Virus record (IMG/VR): IMGVR_UViG_3300036715_001154 | Span: 1 to 39,041 of that record | Source of the DNA: a virus | Strand: one strand, 5' to 3' | Length of the DNA: 39,041 bases | Shown here: positions 15,940 through 22,038 of the stretch, piece by piece | Layout: every line of letters starts with the position of its first letter | How positions within the stretch are numbered: the first letter of the stretch is position 1 | Program-made: the position numbers and the translations under genes | Notes under the pieces: model-generated | What the model was told of the DNA's origin: nothing | Seen by the model: only the letters and a program-made list of their open reading frames with translations | The model's database searches: none

Positions 15940-16292
15940 ACGCCTCCAATACGCCTGGATATTCCACCGCCTAAACCGACCTCCACCCCCTCTCAAAATG
16001 CCCGGCGAGGGGTCAAATCGGCCGTTTGAGCCGCCGTGCGGCGTTTCCGCACCTACCCTACCAGCTTTCGCTCCAACGCCGCCACGGCCCGTTAAACTCG
16101 TATCTTGAAGTGTCAAAAGTATCTAGGGCGTGCTCTGGCAGTTCTTGAGCGTATTCAACAGTTCCACGGTTTGTGTTACCCCCGGGGTCCATGCACCAAA
16201 ATGGGGGGGATATTCTAGGGGTGTAAACTTTTTTTTTAAGGAGAAACCCTACCCCTCCCAATCCCATTGCCGCAGACCCCTAGGGTGACATA

Positions 16293-16330
16293 AACCGTCG
16301 AACCGTTGGATAACGTTAGAAACCGTTAGA
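16293..16330 (+). repeat. Four 10-bp phased repeats (AACCGTTAGA type)
   Basis: Consecutive units AACCGTCG, AACCGTTGGA, TAACGTTAGA and AACCGTTAGA follow one another at one helical turn each. All bound proteins would sit on the same DNA face. The array ends 26 bp before the -35 element at 16357. Confidence 0.65.
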
Positions 16331-16356
16331 ACACTCCACAGATACAAGGTCGGAGG

Positions 16357-16385
16357 TTGACAGCTTAGAAACTCCCGCGCAACAT
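16357..16385 (+). promoter_or_regulatory. Probable activated promoter (perfect -35, poor -10)
   Basis: TTGACA at 16357-16362, a 17-bp spacer, then CAACAT at 16380-16385 (only 3/6 to the -10 consensus). With the phased repeat array directly upstream, this fits a promoter needing an activator. It would serve the gene at 16454. Confidence 0.45.
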
Positions 16386-16453
16386 CGAACAACTCCCACA
16401 AACAATGGGAGCGCTTATAGTCGGAGCCACGATCAACCACCCGCAGGAACCCA

Positions 16454-16873
16454 ATGACAACCACCAACACCCTCTTACAAGAAGCCTGGATCAAAGCCGC
16501 TGCGAAGCCAGGCGGTGCTCGCATCGAGTGCGGTACGAAGCAAGCAGCGCAACAGTTCCGACTGCGACTCTATCGAGCCGTTGCCGAGGTTCGCAAAGAC
16601 CCGAGCAGCGACCCACGCTTGGCCGAGGCGGTTTCGGCGGTGAATGTGAGCTTCGATCCCCAGGACAGATCTGTTCTATGGCTGCGTCGTGGGGTTGAGA
16701 ACGCGCTCATGCAGCAACTGGCCGAGCAACTCGATATTAAGACCGACGAGCTGGAAGACTCCGAAACCAGGGCAATGCGCGAAAGCAGCGAGCGGCTGCT
16801 CAAGAACCTAGAACAACAAACCGAAGGCTACGAACAGCCCCCCGAACCCACGAAGCGCACGAAGTACTACTAA
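16454..16873 (+). CDS. Early protein (139 aa), unknown function
   Basis: ATG 16454 follows AGGAA by five bases. The N-terminal part (residues ~20-75) looks like a small alpha/beta domain: G-A-R-I-E-C-G-T-K-Q-A-A-Q-Q-F-R-L-R-L-Y-R is reminiscent of basic DNA-contacting segments, followed by V-S-F-D-P-Q-D-R-S-V-L-W-L-R. The C-terminal third is an acidic coiled coil (LMQQLAEQLDIKTDELE) and a Pro/Lys tail ending T-K-Y-Y. I do not recognise a family. It begins the second early transcription unit. Confidence 0.7.
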   Translation: MTTTNTLLQEAWIKAAAKPGGARIECGTKQAAQQFRLRLYRAVAEVRKDPSSDPRLAEAVSAVNVSFDPQDRSVLWLRRGVENALMQQLAEQLDIKTDELEDSETRAMRESSERLLKNLEQQTEGYEQPPEPTKRTKYY

Positions 16874-16874
16874 C

Positions 16875-17000
16875 ATGAACCTCCTGCACCACGATAACAA
16901 GCGCCTCGCTTGCCTGCTGAAGGTTAGCGCCGACAAATGCCAGGCTTACTACACCGATTTAGTGGTGGCGGAGCTGGTCAAACGGGAGCAGCGAGTATGA
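16875..17000 (+). CDS. Very small early protein (41 aa), unknown function
   Basis: ATG 16875 follows the previous stop by one base and the TGA (16998-17000) overlaps the next gene's ATG. The ORF is thus bounded tightly on both sides, which supports it. The product opens MNLLHHDNKRLACLLKVS and contains K-C-Q-A-Y-Y-T-D-L-V-V-A-E-L, likely one helix. It has no own Shine-Dalgarno and would rely on coupling. Confidence 0.55.
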   Translation: MNLLHHDNKRLACLLKVSADKCQAYYTDLVVAELVKREQRV

Positions 17001-17326
17001 GCCTTGACGACGCCCGCAACATTGATGCTTATCCAGTAGCGTTTCACACCGCCTTGCGACTAGCGCTTAACGGCGACAGGGTCGTGATGATGGAAGAGGA
17101 CGAGCACAAGCTGAAGAGCCTTCGGCGAAGCTTTCGGGCGTTCGCTGCGGTTGCTAAGTACAACCCGCGGTATCGCCAGGCGCTGCAAGGAAAGCGCATT
17201 TGCACCAAGCAAGGGGTTATAGATTCTAGCTTGGTGCTTATGGTGTTCATACAGCCCGAGCTGGACCGTCTTTCGGCTTATGACGTGAAGCGCCTACTCA
17301 ACCGCGCCAAACTATTGCCAAAGTAA
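16997..17326 (+). CDS. Early protein (109 aa), unknown function
   Basis: I choose ATG 16997 because ATGA overlaps the preceding TGA and GGGAG stands ten bases upstream; an upstream in-frame ATG at 16937 lacks a site. The product is basic with a helical centre (K-S-L-R-R-S-F-R-A-F-A-A-V-A-K-Y) and ends V-K-R-L-L-N-R-A-K-L-L-P-K. No known family is recognised. It is the last gene before the promoter at 17340. Confidence 0.65.
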   Translation: MSLDDARNIDAYPVAFHTALRLALNGDRVVMMEEDEHKLKSLRRSFRAFAAVAKYNPRYRQALQGKRICTKQGVIDSSLVLMVFIQPELDRLSAYDVKRLLNRAKLLPK

Positions 17327-17339
17327 TTGTCAAAATCAG

Positions 17340-17367
17340 TTGACAACCCACAGCAGGCTGCTACAAT
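17340..17367 (+). promoter_or_regulatory. Sigma70-type early promoter
   Basis: TTGACA (17340-17345), a 16-bp spacer, TACAAT (17362-17367), followed by AAAACC. The same TACAATAAAA(C/T)C block recurs at 21889 and 25647, so this is a phage promoter family read by host sigma70. Confidence 0.85.
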
Positions 17368-17393
17368 AAAACCTCGCCGCGCAATTCGAGCAA

Positions 17394-17443
17394 GTTGGCA
17401 AACCCTCGAAGCCCAGGCGATTACCTAAAGTGTTTGCCGCAAC
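17394..17443 (+). promoter_or_regulatory. Leader hairpin before paralogue B
   Basis: In the 5' leader, GTT-GGCAAAC (17394-17403) pairs with GTTTGCC-GC-AAC (17432-17443): 10 bp with a 2-nt bulge and a 28-nt loop. It ends only a few bases before the GGAAGGA ribosome site of the gene at 17458, so it could influence initiation or mRNA stability. Confidence 0.45.
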
Positions 17444-17457
17444 TGGAAGGAACTGCA

Positions 17458-18225
17458 ATGAGTGACAAGAAGTCGAAGGCCAAGGCCGAGCCATCGACCA
17501 GCAATAAGGCCAAGGCCAGCAAGGCGCTCAAGCCAGCGCAACAACTCCCCGTAACCCAGGTCAACGAACAAGCGCCGAGCGCTGCAGTTCCGACCACTAC
17601 CCAAAAGGAACCCAAAATGACTGAAGCCACCACTCCCGCCAAGGCGAAGAAGCCCGAGACCGTTGTCGAGACCGTCAAGATGCTGAACGGCACAATCTGC
17701 GAATTCGCCGGCAAGCGCAAGATGATCAAAAGTACCAGCATTGTCGATGGCAAGGTCGTCGTGACCCTGAACTTCCGCAACGGTGAGACCCGCATCTTCA
17801 CCGTGCCTGCCAACATGGTGCTGCAATTCGCTGGCCACGGCGCCGAGCAGAAGCTGGGAGACGAGACAGCCGGTGTTGAAGACATTGATGACGCGCTGTT
17901 GGCTGTCGATGACCTCATGGACCGCCTGAACAAGGGCGAGTGGGGCATTCGCCGCGAAGCCGGCGGCATGAGCGGGACGAGCGTGTTGATGAAGGCGCTC
18001 TGTGAGCTGTACAGCAAGCCCGTAGAGGCGATCAAGGCCTTCTTGTCTAACAAGACCCAGGCCGAGAAGCTCGCGCTGCGCAATAACGCGAAGGTCAAGT
18101 TGATCGTCGATCGCCTCGAGGCTGAGAAGGTCAGCAAGAAGGGTGCCGTCGATACGGACGCGCTGCTCGGCCAACTGGACGCGCTCGGCGCAGCGCCCAC
18201 AGAGGAACCCGCAACGACCGCTTAG
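17458..18225 (+). CDS. Early protein, paralogue B, with basic N-terminal extension
   Basis: The start is ATG 17458 (255 aa) behind GGAAGGA. An N-terminal Lys/Ala/Thr/Pro-rich extension (residues ~1-65) is probably disordered and looks able to bind nucleic acid or protein. Residues ~70-245 match the plan of the protein at 15062: a beta hairpin (V-V-V-T-L-N-F-R-N-G-E-T-R-I-F-T-V), F-A-G-H-G-A-E-Q-K-L-G-D, then V-L-M-K-A-L-C-E-L-Y. The segment K-L-A-L-R-N-N-A-K-V and the terminal V-D-T-D-A-L-L-G-Q-L-D complete the match. The role is unknown, but two copies with separate promoters argue for high early demand. Its stop codon sits in the loop of a 7-bp hairpin. Confidence 0.85.
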   Translation: MSDKKSKAKAEPSTSNKAKASKALKPAQQLPVTQVNEQAPSAAVPTTTQKEPKMTEATTPAKAKKPETVVETVKMLNGTICEFAGKRKMIKSTSIVDGKVVVTLNFRNGETRIFTVPANMVLQFAGHGAEQKLGDETAGVEDIDDALLAVDDLMDRLNKGEWGIRREAGGMSGTSVLMKALCELYSKPVEAIKAFLSNKTQAEKLALRNNAKVKLIVDRLEAEKVSKKGAVDTDALLGQLDALGAAPTEEPATTA

Positions 18226-18324
18226 GCGGTCGCCGGCACTCAGCTCCGCCGCAAGGCTTGAGCTGACGAGAACCCTGCGTAGTGGGGCCAACAGCCGATG
18301 GGGCGCCACTCCAAGCGGCTGTTG
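18215..18324 (+). ncRNA. Three consecutive perfect stem-loops after paralogue B
   Basis: Stem 1: CGACCGC/GCGGTCG (18215-18232, 4-nt loop made of the stop codon region). Stem 2: TCAGCTC/GAGCTGA (18240-18266). Stem 3: CAACAGCCG/CGGCTGTTG (18289-18324). They have perfect stems of 7, 7 and 9 bp, with no T-run after any. The stretch has no gene. It may be a structured 3' region, a processed small RNA, or protein-binding DNA sites; 'ncRNA' is tentative. Confidence 0.45.
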
Positions 18325-18340
18325 TGCTTGTGCGAGCGCC

Positions 18341-18467
18341 ACACAGTTTTGCTCAACAATAGCAATAACTTGAGGTTTTTGGCGGTGCAATACGGTATAA
18401 TATAGGAGTCGCAAAAATGCGGCACCGCGTATCAAGGCGCGCTAACCTTGTAAACTGGAGTGGCACT
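18341..18467 (+). promoter_or_regulatory. Promoter/leader element, copy 1
   Basis: About 127 bp shared with 19079-19209. It has a conserved box (AATAACTTGAGGTTTTTG), -10 TATAAT (18396-18401), then TATAGGAGTCGCAAAA. A hairpin CAAGG/CCTTG (18433-18450) comes next, and TAAACTGGAGTGGCA supplies the ribosome site of the gene at 18468. The TTGAGG is 20 bp from the -10, too far for a normal -35, so an activator may be needed. Confidence 0.7.
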
Positions 18468-18695
18468 ATGACGTTAATCGTCGCACCATCGCAGTTTGCG
18501 TCGAAAGCAAAACTGCAAGAGAACCTCAACTCACCAGAGGGCGTTTACATCGAAGACCCCTCAATGTTCGGTGTTAATCAGACTGGCCCGAGCAACGGCA
18601 AGCCGGTCGGCTGGTCCGAAGTTGTCACCAATCATCCCCTGCGCACGAAGTTCGCCAAACTCGAACGGACTGCCGACGGCTGGAAGGTGCGCTAA
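18468..18695 (+). CDS. Small early protein (75 aa), unknown function
   Basis: Two starts compete: ATG 18417, with AGGAG eight bases upstream, and ATG 18468, with GGAG seven bases upstream. I choose 18468 because the sister leader at 19079 keeps only the second site. The protein contains N-S-P-E-G-V-Y-I-E-D-P-S, then W-S-E-V-V-T-N-H-P-L-R-T-K-F-A-K-L-E-R, a pattern I associate with small uncharacterised phage proteins ending in a beta hairpin. It is followed one base later by the DUF4313-like gene. Confidence 0.7.
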   Translation: MTLIVAPSQFASKAKLQENLNSPEGVYIEDPSMFGVNQTGPSNGKPVGWSEVVTNHPLRTKFAKLERTADGWKVR

Positions 18696-18696
18696 C

Positions 18697-19026
18697 ATGA
18701 AGTACCTCGGCGCCTTCAAAAGCAAACGCTTCGGACTCGTTGAAGTCTGGTCCGGGCATTACGATGGGCCGCAAGGCCCCCTGGCCATCCAGCTCACCAG
18801 CGACGATGGCGAACCGCTCGCAACCCTGAGCGTCAACATGCACAAGCCGCATTGTTCGCAGGACTCGCGCGAGCTGCCACCAAACTGCTTCTACGCTAAG
18901 ACCTGGAGCGAGAACGAAGGCCTTGCGCGGGAGGCAATTGACTCCAGCTTCTTTCAACTCCGGCCCGACCTGCCCACGGCAGCCAGCGGCTACGTCACGG
19001 CTGAAGCCTGGGAGCTGCTTGAATGA
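18697..19026 (+). CDS. DUF4313-like phage protein
   Basis: ATG 18697 lies one base after the previous stop, with AAGGTG upstream. The 109-aa product opens M-K-Y-L-G-A-F-K-S-K-R-F-G-L-V-E-V-W, then G-P-Q-G-P-L-A-I-Q-L and E-P-L-A-T-L-S-V-N. K-T-W-S-E-N-E-G-L-A and a final aromatic strand complete it. This combination matches the DUF4313 family of small early phage proteins. Its function is not known; the compact beta fold has no catalytic motif. It is transcribed with the 75-aa gene from the leader at 18341. Confidence 0.75.
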   Translation: MKYLGAFKSKRFGLVEVWSGHYDGPQGPLAIQLTSDDGEPLATLSVNMHKPHCSQDSRELPPNCFYAKTWSENEGLAREAIDSSFFQLRPDLPTAASGYVTAEAWELLE

Positions 19027-19127
19027 CAACACCACAAAAACTCGAAACCGTAGCAGATGCGGAGATTGAACTGCGGCGCACAGTTCTGCTCGACAATGAC
19101 AATAACTTGAGGTTTTTGAGGGTGTAA
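19023..19127 (+). CDS. Tiny ORF (34 aa) overlapping leader copy 2
   Basis: The ATGA overlap (19023-19026) couples it to the previous stop, and it ends at TAA 19125-19127. The product opens MTTPQKLETVADAEIELRR and ends N-N-L-R-F-L-R-V. Its last 16 codons lie inside the duplicated leader block, and the matching part of copy 1 is open in the same frame (V-L-L-N-N-S-N-N-L-R-F-L). Either the duplication began inside this ORF, or the ORF is only what the promoter sequence happens to encode. Confidence 0.35.
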   Translation: MTTPQKLETVADAEIELRRTVLLDNDNNLRFLRV

Positions 19128-19209
19128 TACGATACAATATAGGAGTCGCAAAACCCGCGACAACGCGATACCAGGGCGCGAATCTCCTGGTAAACTGGAG
19201 TGGCAACAA
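19079..19209 (+). promoter_or_regulatory. Promoter/leader element, copy 2
   Basis: Second copy of the 18341 element. It has the same AATAACTTGAGGTTTTTG box, -10 TACAAT (19133-19138) and TATAGGAGTCGCAAAA. The hairpin is TACCAGG/CCTGGTA (7 bp, 19169-19192), and TAAACTGGAGTGGCA supplies the ribosome site for the gene at 19210. The inner five pairs vary from copy 1 (A:T replaced by C:G) while keeping the stem. Confidence 0.7.
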
Positions 19210-19425
19210 ATGGCTAAAATCACTGGATGGCGGCGGGTAATAGAGTCGCAACCCCCTCGCTTTGAGATTCTAAAAAAGCTCGAAGAGAACCTGAGCATGG
19301 AAGTGCTGGACCGCGTCACGCGCACTGCATACATGGTGCAGGCCGCGGACAAGGCAGAATACCAAACCATACTGGAAATGTCCCAAGATCGCTGGTTTCA
19401 GTTCAGCAGAAACATCGAGGGCTAA
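19210..19425 (+). CDS. Small early protein (71 aa), unknown function
   Basis: ATG 19210 is positioned behind the GGAG of leader copy 2. The product is a basic N-terminal segment (M-A-K-I-T-G-W-R-R-V) followed by a long charged helix (I-L-K-K-L-E-E-N-L-S-M-E-V-L-D-R-V-T). It ends R-W-F-Q-F-S-R-N-I-E-G. It bears no sequence resemblance to the 75-aa protein that follows leader copy 1, so the leader was duplicated without its gene. No family is recognised. Confidence 0.65.
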   Translation: MAKITGWRRVIESQPPRFEILKKLEENLSMEVLDRVTRTAYMVQAADKAEYQTILEMSQDRWFQFSRNIEG

Positions 19426-19426
19426 C

Positions 19427-19996
19427 ATGACCCAACAAGAATACAACCCTATGGCCCAACTCGAAGAGATGGAAGAGCCAGTGGAAGACCTCAATGAAGA
19501 GGTCGCCGTCGAGGCACTGATCGCCACCCTCAAAAGCACGGACAAGTCCGACCCCGACGACCTCTCAGAGCTGGATACCCTGCTCGAAGAGTCTATGGAG
19601 CAGCGGCGCTTCGCACAGGAAGCCCACAAAGCTCGCGAGCGTGTGCGCAGGGGCAACCAGTCCCCGGAAGAACGCGAGGCTGACCTTCAGCGCATACGCG
19701 ACTGGGCGGACAAGCACGAATGGGAGGCGATCGCTACGGCTGGAGTGTTCAACCGCTTCAACTGCGCCTGCGGCAACTCCAACACGGTGTTCGACTGCTT
19801 GATGATTGAAGAGCGCCACAAGACCGACAAGTTCGCCAAGCGCTGGATCAACCTCGAAGTCGAGCGCAGGACCACGCCGAGGGTTGGTGAGCCGCCGAAG
19901 GTCACCGTGGTCCGCGAGAAGCAAGTCTCCTCGTGCGACAAGTGCGCACATCCGAAGGGATGGCGCTTGGACGAAGCCGTTATATGGAAAGCCTAA
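19427..19996 (+). CDS. Early protein (189 aa) with probable zinc site
   Basis: ATG 19427 follows the previous stop by one base. Residues 1-60 are strongly acidic (E-E-M-E-E-P-V-E-D-L-N-E-E). Residues ~85-100 form a charged helix. The C-terminal part has C113-x-C115 (F-N-C-A-C-G-N-S-N) and C170-x-x-C173 (S-S-C-D-K-C-A-H-P), a plausible zinc site, with C124 between. The acidic N-terminus could mimic DNA or bind a basic partner. The family is unknown to me. The next gene starts 15 bp after its stop. Confidence 0.65.
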   Translation: MTQQEYNPMAQLEEMEEPVEDLNEEVAVEALIATLKSTDKSDPDDLSELDTLLEESMEQRRFAQEAHKARERVRRGNQSPEEREADLQRIRDWADKHEWEAIATAGVFNRFNCACGNSNTVFDCLMIEERHKTDKFAKRWINLEVERRTTPRVGEPPKVTVVREKQVSSCDKCAHPKGWRLDEAVIWKA

Positions 19997-20010
19997 CAAG
20001 GAACACTTCA

Positions 20011-20217
20011 ATGAACTGGATCCGCCTACTCAACCCCTTCCACCAGCCGTCCGAAGCCGAAGTGCTCGAAGGCGAGCTGCTACGCCACAATCGCGAAGCC
20101 GAGGCAGCCAAGGCTGCTATTCGGTCGAGCCGCTTTGCGCTGCACATGTCGAACGCCAGCATGGATGCCATAGCGGCTTGGCGCAAACTGGACCAATGCG
20201 AGGACTCGAAGCTATGA
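20011..20217 (+). CDS. Small coiled-coil protein (68 aa)
   Basis: I choose ATG 20011, eight bases after AAGGA. The product has an N-terminal aromatic/hydrophobic patch (M-N-W-I-R-L-L-N-P-F) followed by a Glu/Ala-rich helix (A-E-V-L-E-G-E-L-L-R-H-N-R-E-A-E-A-A). Short proteins of this plan are common in early regions of podoviruses. The TGA overlaps the next gene's ATG. Function unknown. Confidence 0.65.
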   Translation: MNWIRLLNPFHQPSEAEVLEGELLRHNREAEAAKAAIRSSRFALHMSNASMDAIAAWRKLDQCEDSKL

Positions 20218-20354
20218 AAAGCCGCTGGCGCATACCCGCTTTGCTTGCTGTAATCCTGATCCTCTGGATTGTGGCAAGCTCTCTCGACTACTACGAACTC
20301 AAACAACTGGAGGTTCCGAATGGGACGCCCTCTCAAAGTAATCCGACCCGTTAA
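20214..20354 (+). CDS. Small single-pass membrane protein (46 aa)
   Basis: ATGA overlap (20214-20217) with the previous stop. A basic start (M-K-S-R-W-R) is followed by one hydrophobic segment (I-P-A-L-L-A-V-I-L-I-L-W-I-V-A-S-S-L, residues ~7-24). A short polar C-terminus then ends in Pro/Ser/Asn. The topology would be N-in. It overlaps the start of the next gene by 35 nt. Its place in the early block argues against a lysis role and for a host-membrane or exclusion function, which is only a guess. Confidence 0.55.
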   Translation: MKSRWRIPALLAVILILWIVASSLDYYELKQLEVPNGTPSQSNPTR

Positions 20355-20544
20355 AAAGTCCATCTGCCTGCCCGAGACACTGGTGGCGAAGGTGGACCTG
20401 CTGCTGTGGAGCGCCCTAGAAGCCTGCATCCCGCGAGGCGCCTGGCAGAACTACATCGTGGCGCTGATTGAAGCGGATATGCAGGCCCGCGCACAACAGC
20501 CTACGGCAACCAAAGAACTCAAAGGCTGCAATGACTACAATTGA
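20320..20544 (+). CDS. Small putative DNA-binding protein (ribbon-helix-helix-like)
   Basis: ATG 20320 follows GGAGG by six bases. The 74-aa product opens M-G-R-P-L-K-V-I-R-P-V-K-K-S-I-C-L-P-E-T-L-V-A-K-V-D, where a basic strand precedes a helix as in ribbon-helix-helix regulators. It continues I-P-R-G-A-W-Q-N-Y-I-V-A-L-I-E. This is a common small phage family. If it is a dimeric RHH repressor, the inverted or phased repeats in this window are candidate sites; no direct link can be shown. It overlaps the helicase gene by 14 nt. Confidence 0.55.
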   Translation: MGRPLKVIRPVKKSICLPETLVAKVDLLLWSALEACIPRGAWQNYIVALIEADMQARAQQPTATKELKGCNDYN

Positions 20545-21847
20545 CTTAAGAGCCTCAGCAGCACCAGCGCCCAACCCGCACCTGGGCACCCTCAACGCCG
20601 ACCAGGAACAAGCCGTCGGCGCCATCCTCGCATGGATCGAGCAGCCAGGCGAACCCTACTTCGTTTTAAGGGGTAGCGCCGGCACCGGCAAGACCTTCTG
20701 CGTCAAGCACGTTGTCAGCCGCTTCAAGGGCCGTATTGTGTTCACAGCGCCGACCAACAAGGCTACCAAGGTTCTGCGGCAGTCCCTCACCACTGACGAC
20801 TACTCCCCACAATGTAAGACCATCTACTCGCTGCTAGGACTCCGGCTGGAAGCCAACGGCGAGGTCAAGGAGCTGCGCGGCCCGGACAAGGACGATGAGG
20901 TTGATCTTAGCACCTTCCGCTGTGTCGTGGTGGATGAAGGCTCGATGCTCAACCAGTACGTCCTGCAGTTCATTGCTAAAGCCGCAAAGATGCTGCGGGT
21001 TAAGTTTCTGTTCATGGGAGATGCGGCCCAGCTCCCGCCGGTGGGGGAAAGCACCAGTCCCATCTGGAAGCTGGAATGCCCTAGTGCGGAGCTGACCAAG
21101 GTCATGCGTCACGACAACCAAATCCTGGAGCTAGTCACTCGGATTCGGGCGAAGGTGGACCATCCGGCGCCGACGGTGAAGCTGGAGAACAACAACAACC
21201 AAGCCGAGGGCGTGTGGAAGCTCGATCGCGCCGCCTTCAACTGCGCCATCACTGAACAAGCTACACTATTCGCTGAACCAGACAACGCCAAGATCATCGC
21301 ATGGCGCAACATCACTGTGGACGCCTTCAATAGGATGGTTCGTCAGTGCCTGTTTGATGACGCCGCCAAGGCGAAGTGGCTCGCCACAGATCGAGTGCTG
21401 TTCACAGAGCCTGCCAAAGACCTTGACGACGAGCCGATGGCTTCCACTGACGACGAAGGCACCATCACCAGGGTGCTGACAGACTCACACCCGTTCTACA
21501 GCGAGTTCGCGGTCCACCGCCTGTCGATCACGCTGGATAGCGGCAAGCTCGCCACAGCTCTGGTATTGCACCCGCAGAGCCAAGCTGCCTACACCGCGCG
21601 TCTCGTACAACTTTCAGCGGAAGCCAAAGCGGCCAGCCGCAAGTGGAAGGCCTTCTGGGAGTTCCGCGAGGCGTTCCATCAGGTCCGGCACGGCTATGCT
21701 ATCACAGCCCATCGCAGCCAAGGCTCTACCTACAAAAGCGTCTTCGTGGATGTGCGGGATGTGCTGCTGAACCAGAACCGCCAAGAGGCATATCGGTGTT
21801 TGTATGTCGCATGCAGTCGCCCGAAAAAACGGTTGATCCTGACATAG
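20531..21847 (+). CDS. RecD/Dda-type SF1 DNA helicase
   Basis: This 438-aa ATP-dependent 5'-3' type helicase starts at ATG 20531 with AAAGG upstream. Walker A is G-S-A-G-T-G-K-T at 48-55. Motif Ia is T-A-P-T-N-K-A near 72, motif II is V-V-V-D-E-G-S at 132-138 and motif III is G-D-A-A-Q-L-P-P-V-G at 163-172. The C-terminal signature has G-Y-A-I-T-A-H-R-S-Q-G-S-T-Y (UvrD_C_2-type) and the final L-Y-V-A-C-S-R-P-K-K-R-L. Dda-like helicases help start phage replication and clear bound proteins. It ends just before the promoter at 21865. Confidence 0.9.
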   Translation: MTTIDLRASAAPAPNPHLGTLNADQEQAVGAILAWIEQPGEPYFVLRGSAGTGKTFCVKHVVSRFKGRIVFTAPTNKATKVLRQSLTTDDYSPQCKTIYSLLGLRLEANGEVKELRGPDKDDEVDLSTFRCVVVDEGSMLNQYVLQFIAKAAKMLRVKFLFMGDAAQLPPVGESTSPIWKLECPSAELTKVMRHDNQILELVTRIRAKVDHPAPTVKLENNNNQAEGVWKLDRAAFNCAITEQATLFAEPDNAKIIAWRNITVDAFNRMVRQCLFDDAAKAKWLATDRVLFTEPAKDLDDEPMASTDDEGTITRVLTDSHPFYSEFAVHRLSITLDSGKLATALVLHPQSQAAYTARLVQLSAEAKAASRKWKAFWEFREAFHQVRHGYAITAHRSQGSTYKSVFVDVRDVLLNQNRQEAYRCLYVACSRPKKRLILT

Positions 21848-21864
21848 AACTGTGGAGATTTTAG

Positions 21865-21894
21865 TTGACACGCTGACGCGCCCAACTCTACAAT
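21865..21894 (+). promoter_or_regulatory. Sigma70-type early promoter
   Basis: TTGACA (21865-21870), an 18-bp spacer, TACAAT (21889-21894), followed by AAAACC as in the promoters at 17340 and 25624. The expected start site (~21901) is within a few bases of the ATG at 21904. Confidence 0.85.
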
Positions 21895-21903
21895 AAAACC
21901 ATC

Positions 21904-22038
21904 ATGCAGCAAAACCGCAGGCTTGAAGCCAATCGTCCGAATGTCACAGGCAACTACCACTTCGCCTGTCCCTTCGACGTCCTATACCTTTCCATCGCAA
22001 TCGCAGGAATCTGCACTTACTGGAGCTACTTCAAATGA
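21904..22038 (+). CDS. Small membrane protein (44 aa), near-leaderless
   Basis: ATG 21904 is ten bases after the -10 box, so the mRNA would have almost no leader and no Shine-Dalgarno. The product has a polar N-terminus (M-Q-Q-N-R-R-L-E-A-N-R-P-N) and one hydrophobic segment (D-V-L-Y-L-S-I-A-I-A-G-I-C-T-Y-W, residues ~24-39). The TGA overlaps the next ATG (22035). The overlap supports it; the missing ribosome site argues for caution. No family is recognised. Confidence 0.5.
   Translation: MQQNRRLEANRPNVTGNYHFACPFDVLYLSIAIAGICTYWSYFK

Larger units (their letters stand above)
15940..16453. promoter_or_regulatory. Non-coding regulatory region, possible origin
   Basis: Over 500 bp without a supportable gene. 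It contains an AT tract (nine T near 16231) and three CTAGGG motifs (near 16122, 16216 and 16279). It also has the four 10-bp phased repeats at 16293-16330, a consensus -35 at 16357 and a 6-bp hairpin (CTCCCA/TGGGAG, 16393-16411). Iteron-like repeats plus an AT tract would suit a replication origin or an activator-controlled promoter; the sequence cannot decide. Confidence 0.55.

Noticed and set aside
17425-18435. Minus-strand ORF (336 aa) opposite paralogue B
   Set aside because: It is antisense to a protein with a recognised paralogue, and it crosses the hairpin region and a promoter of the plus strand.
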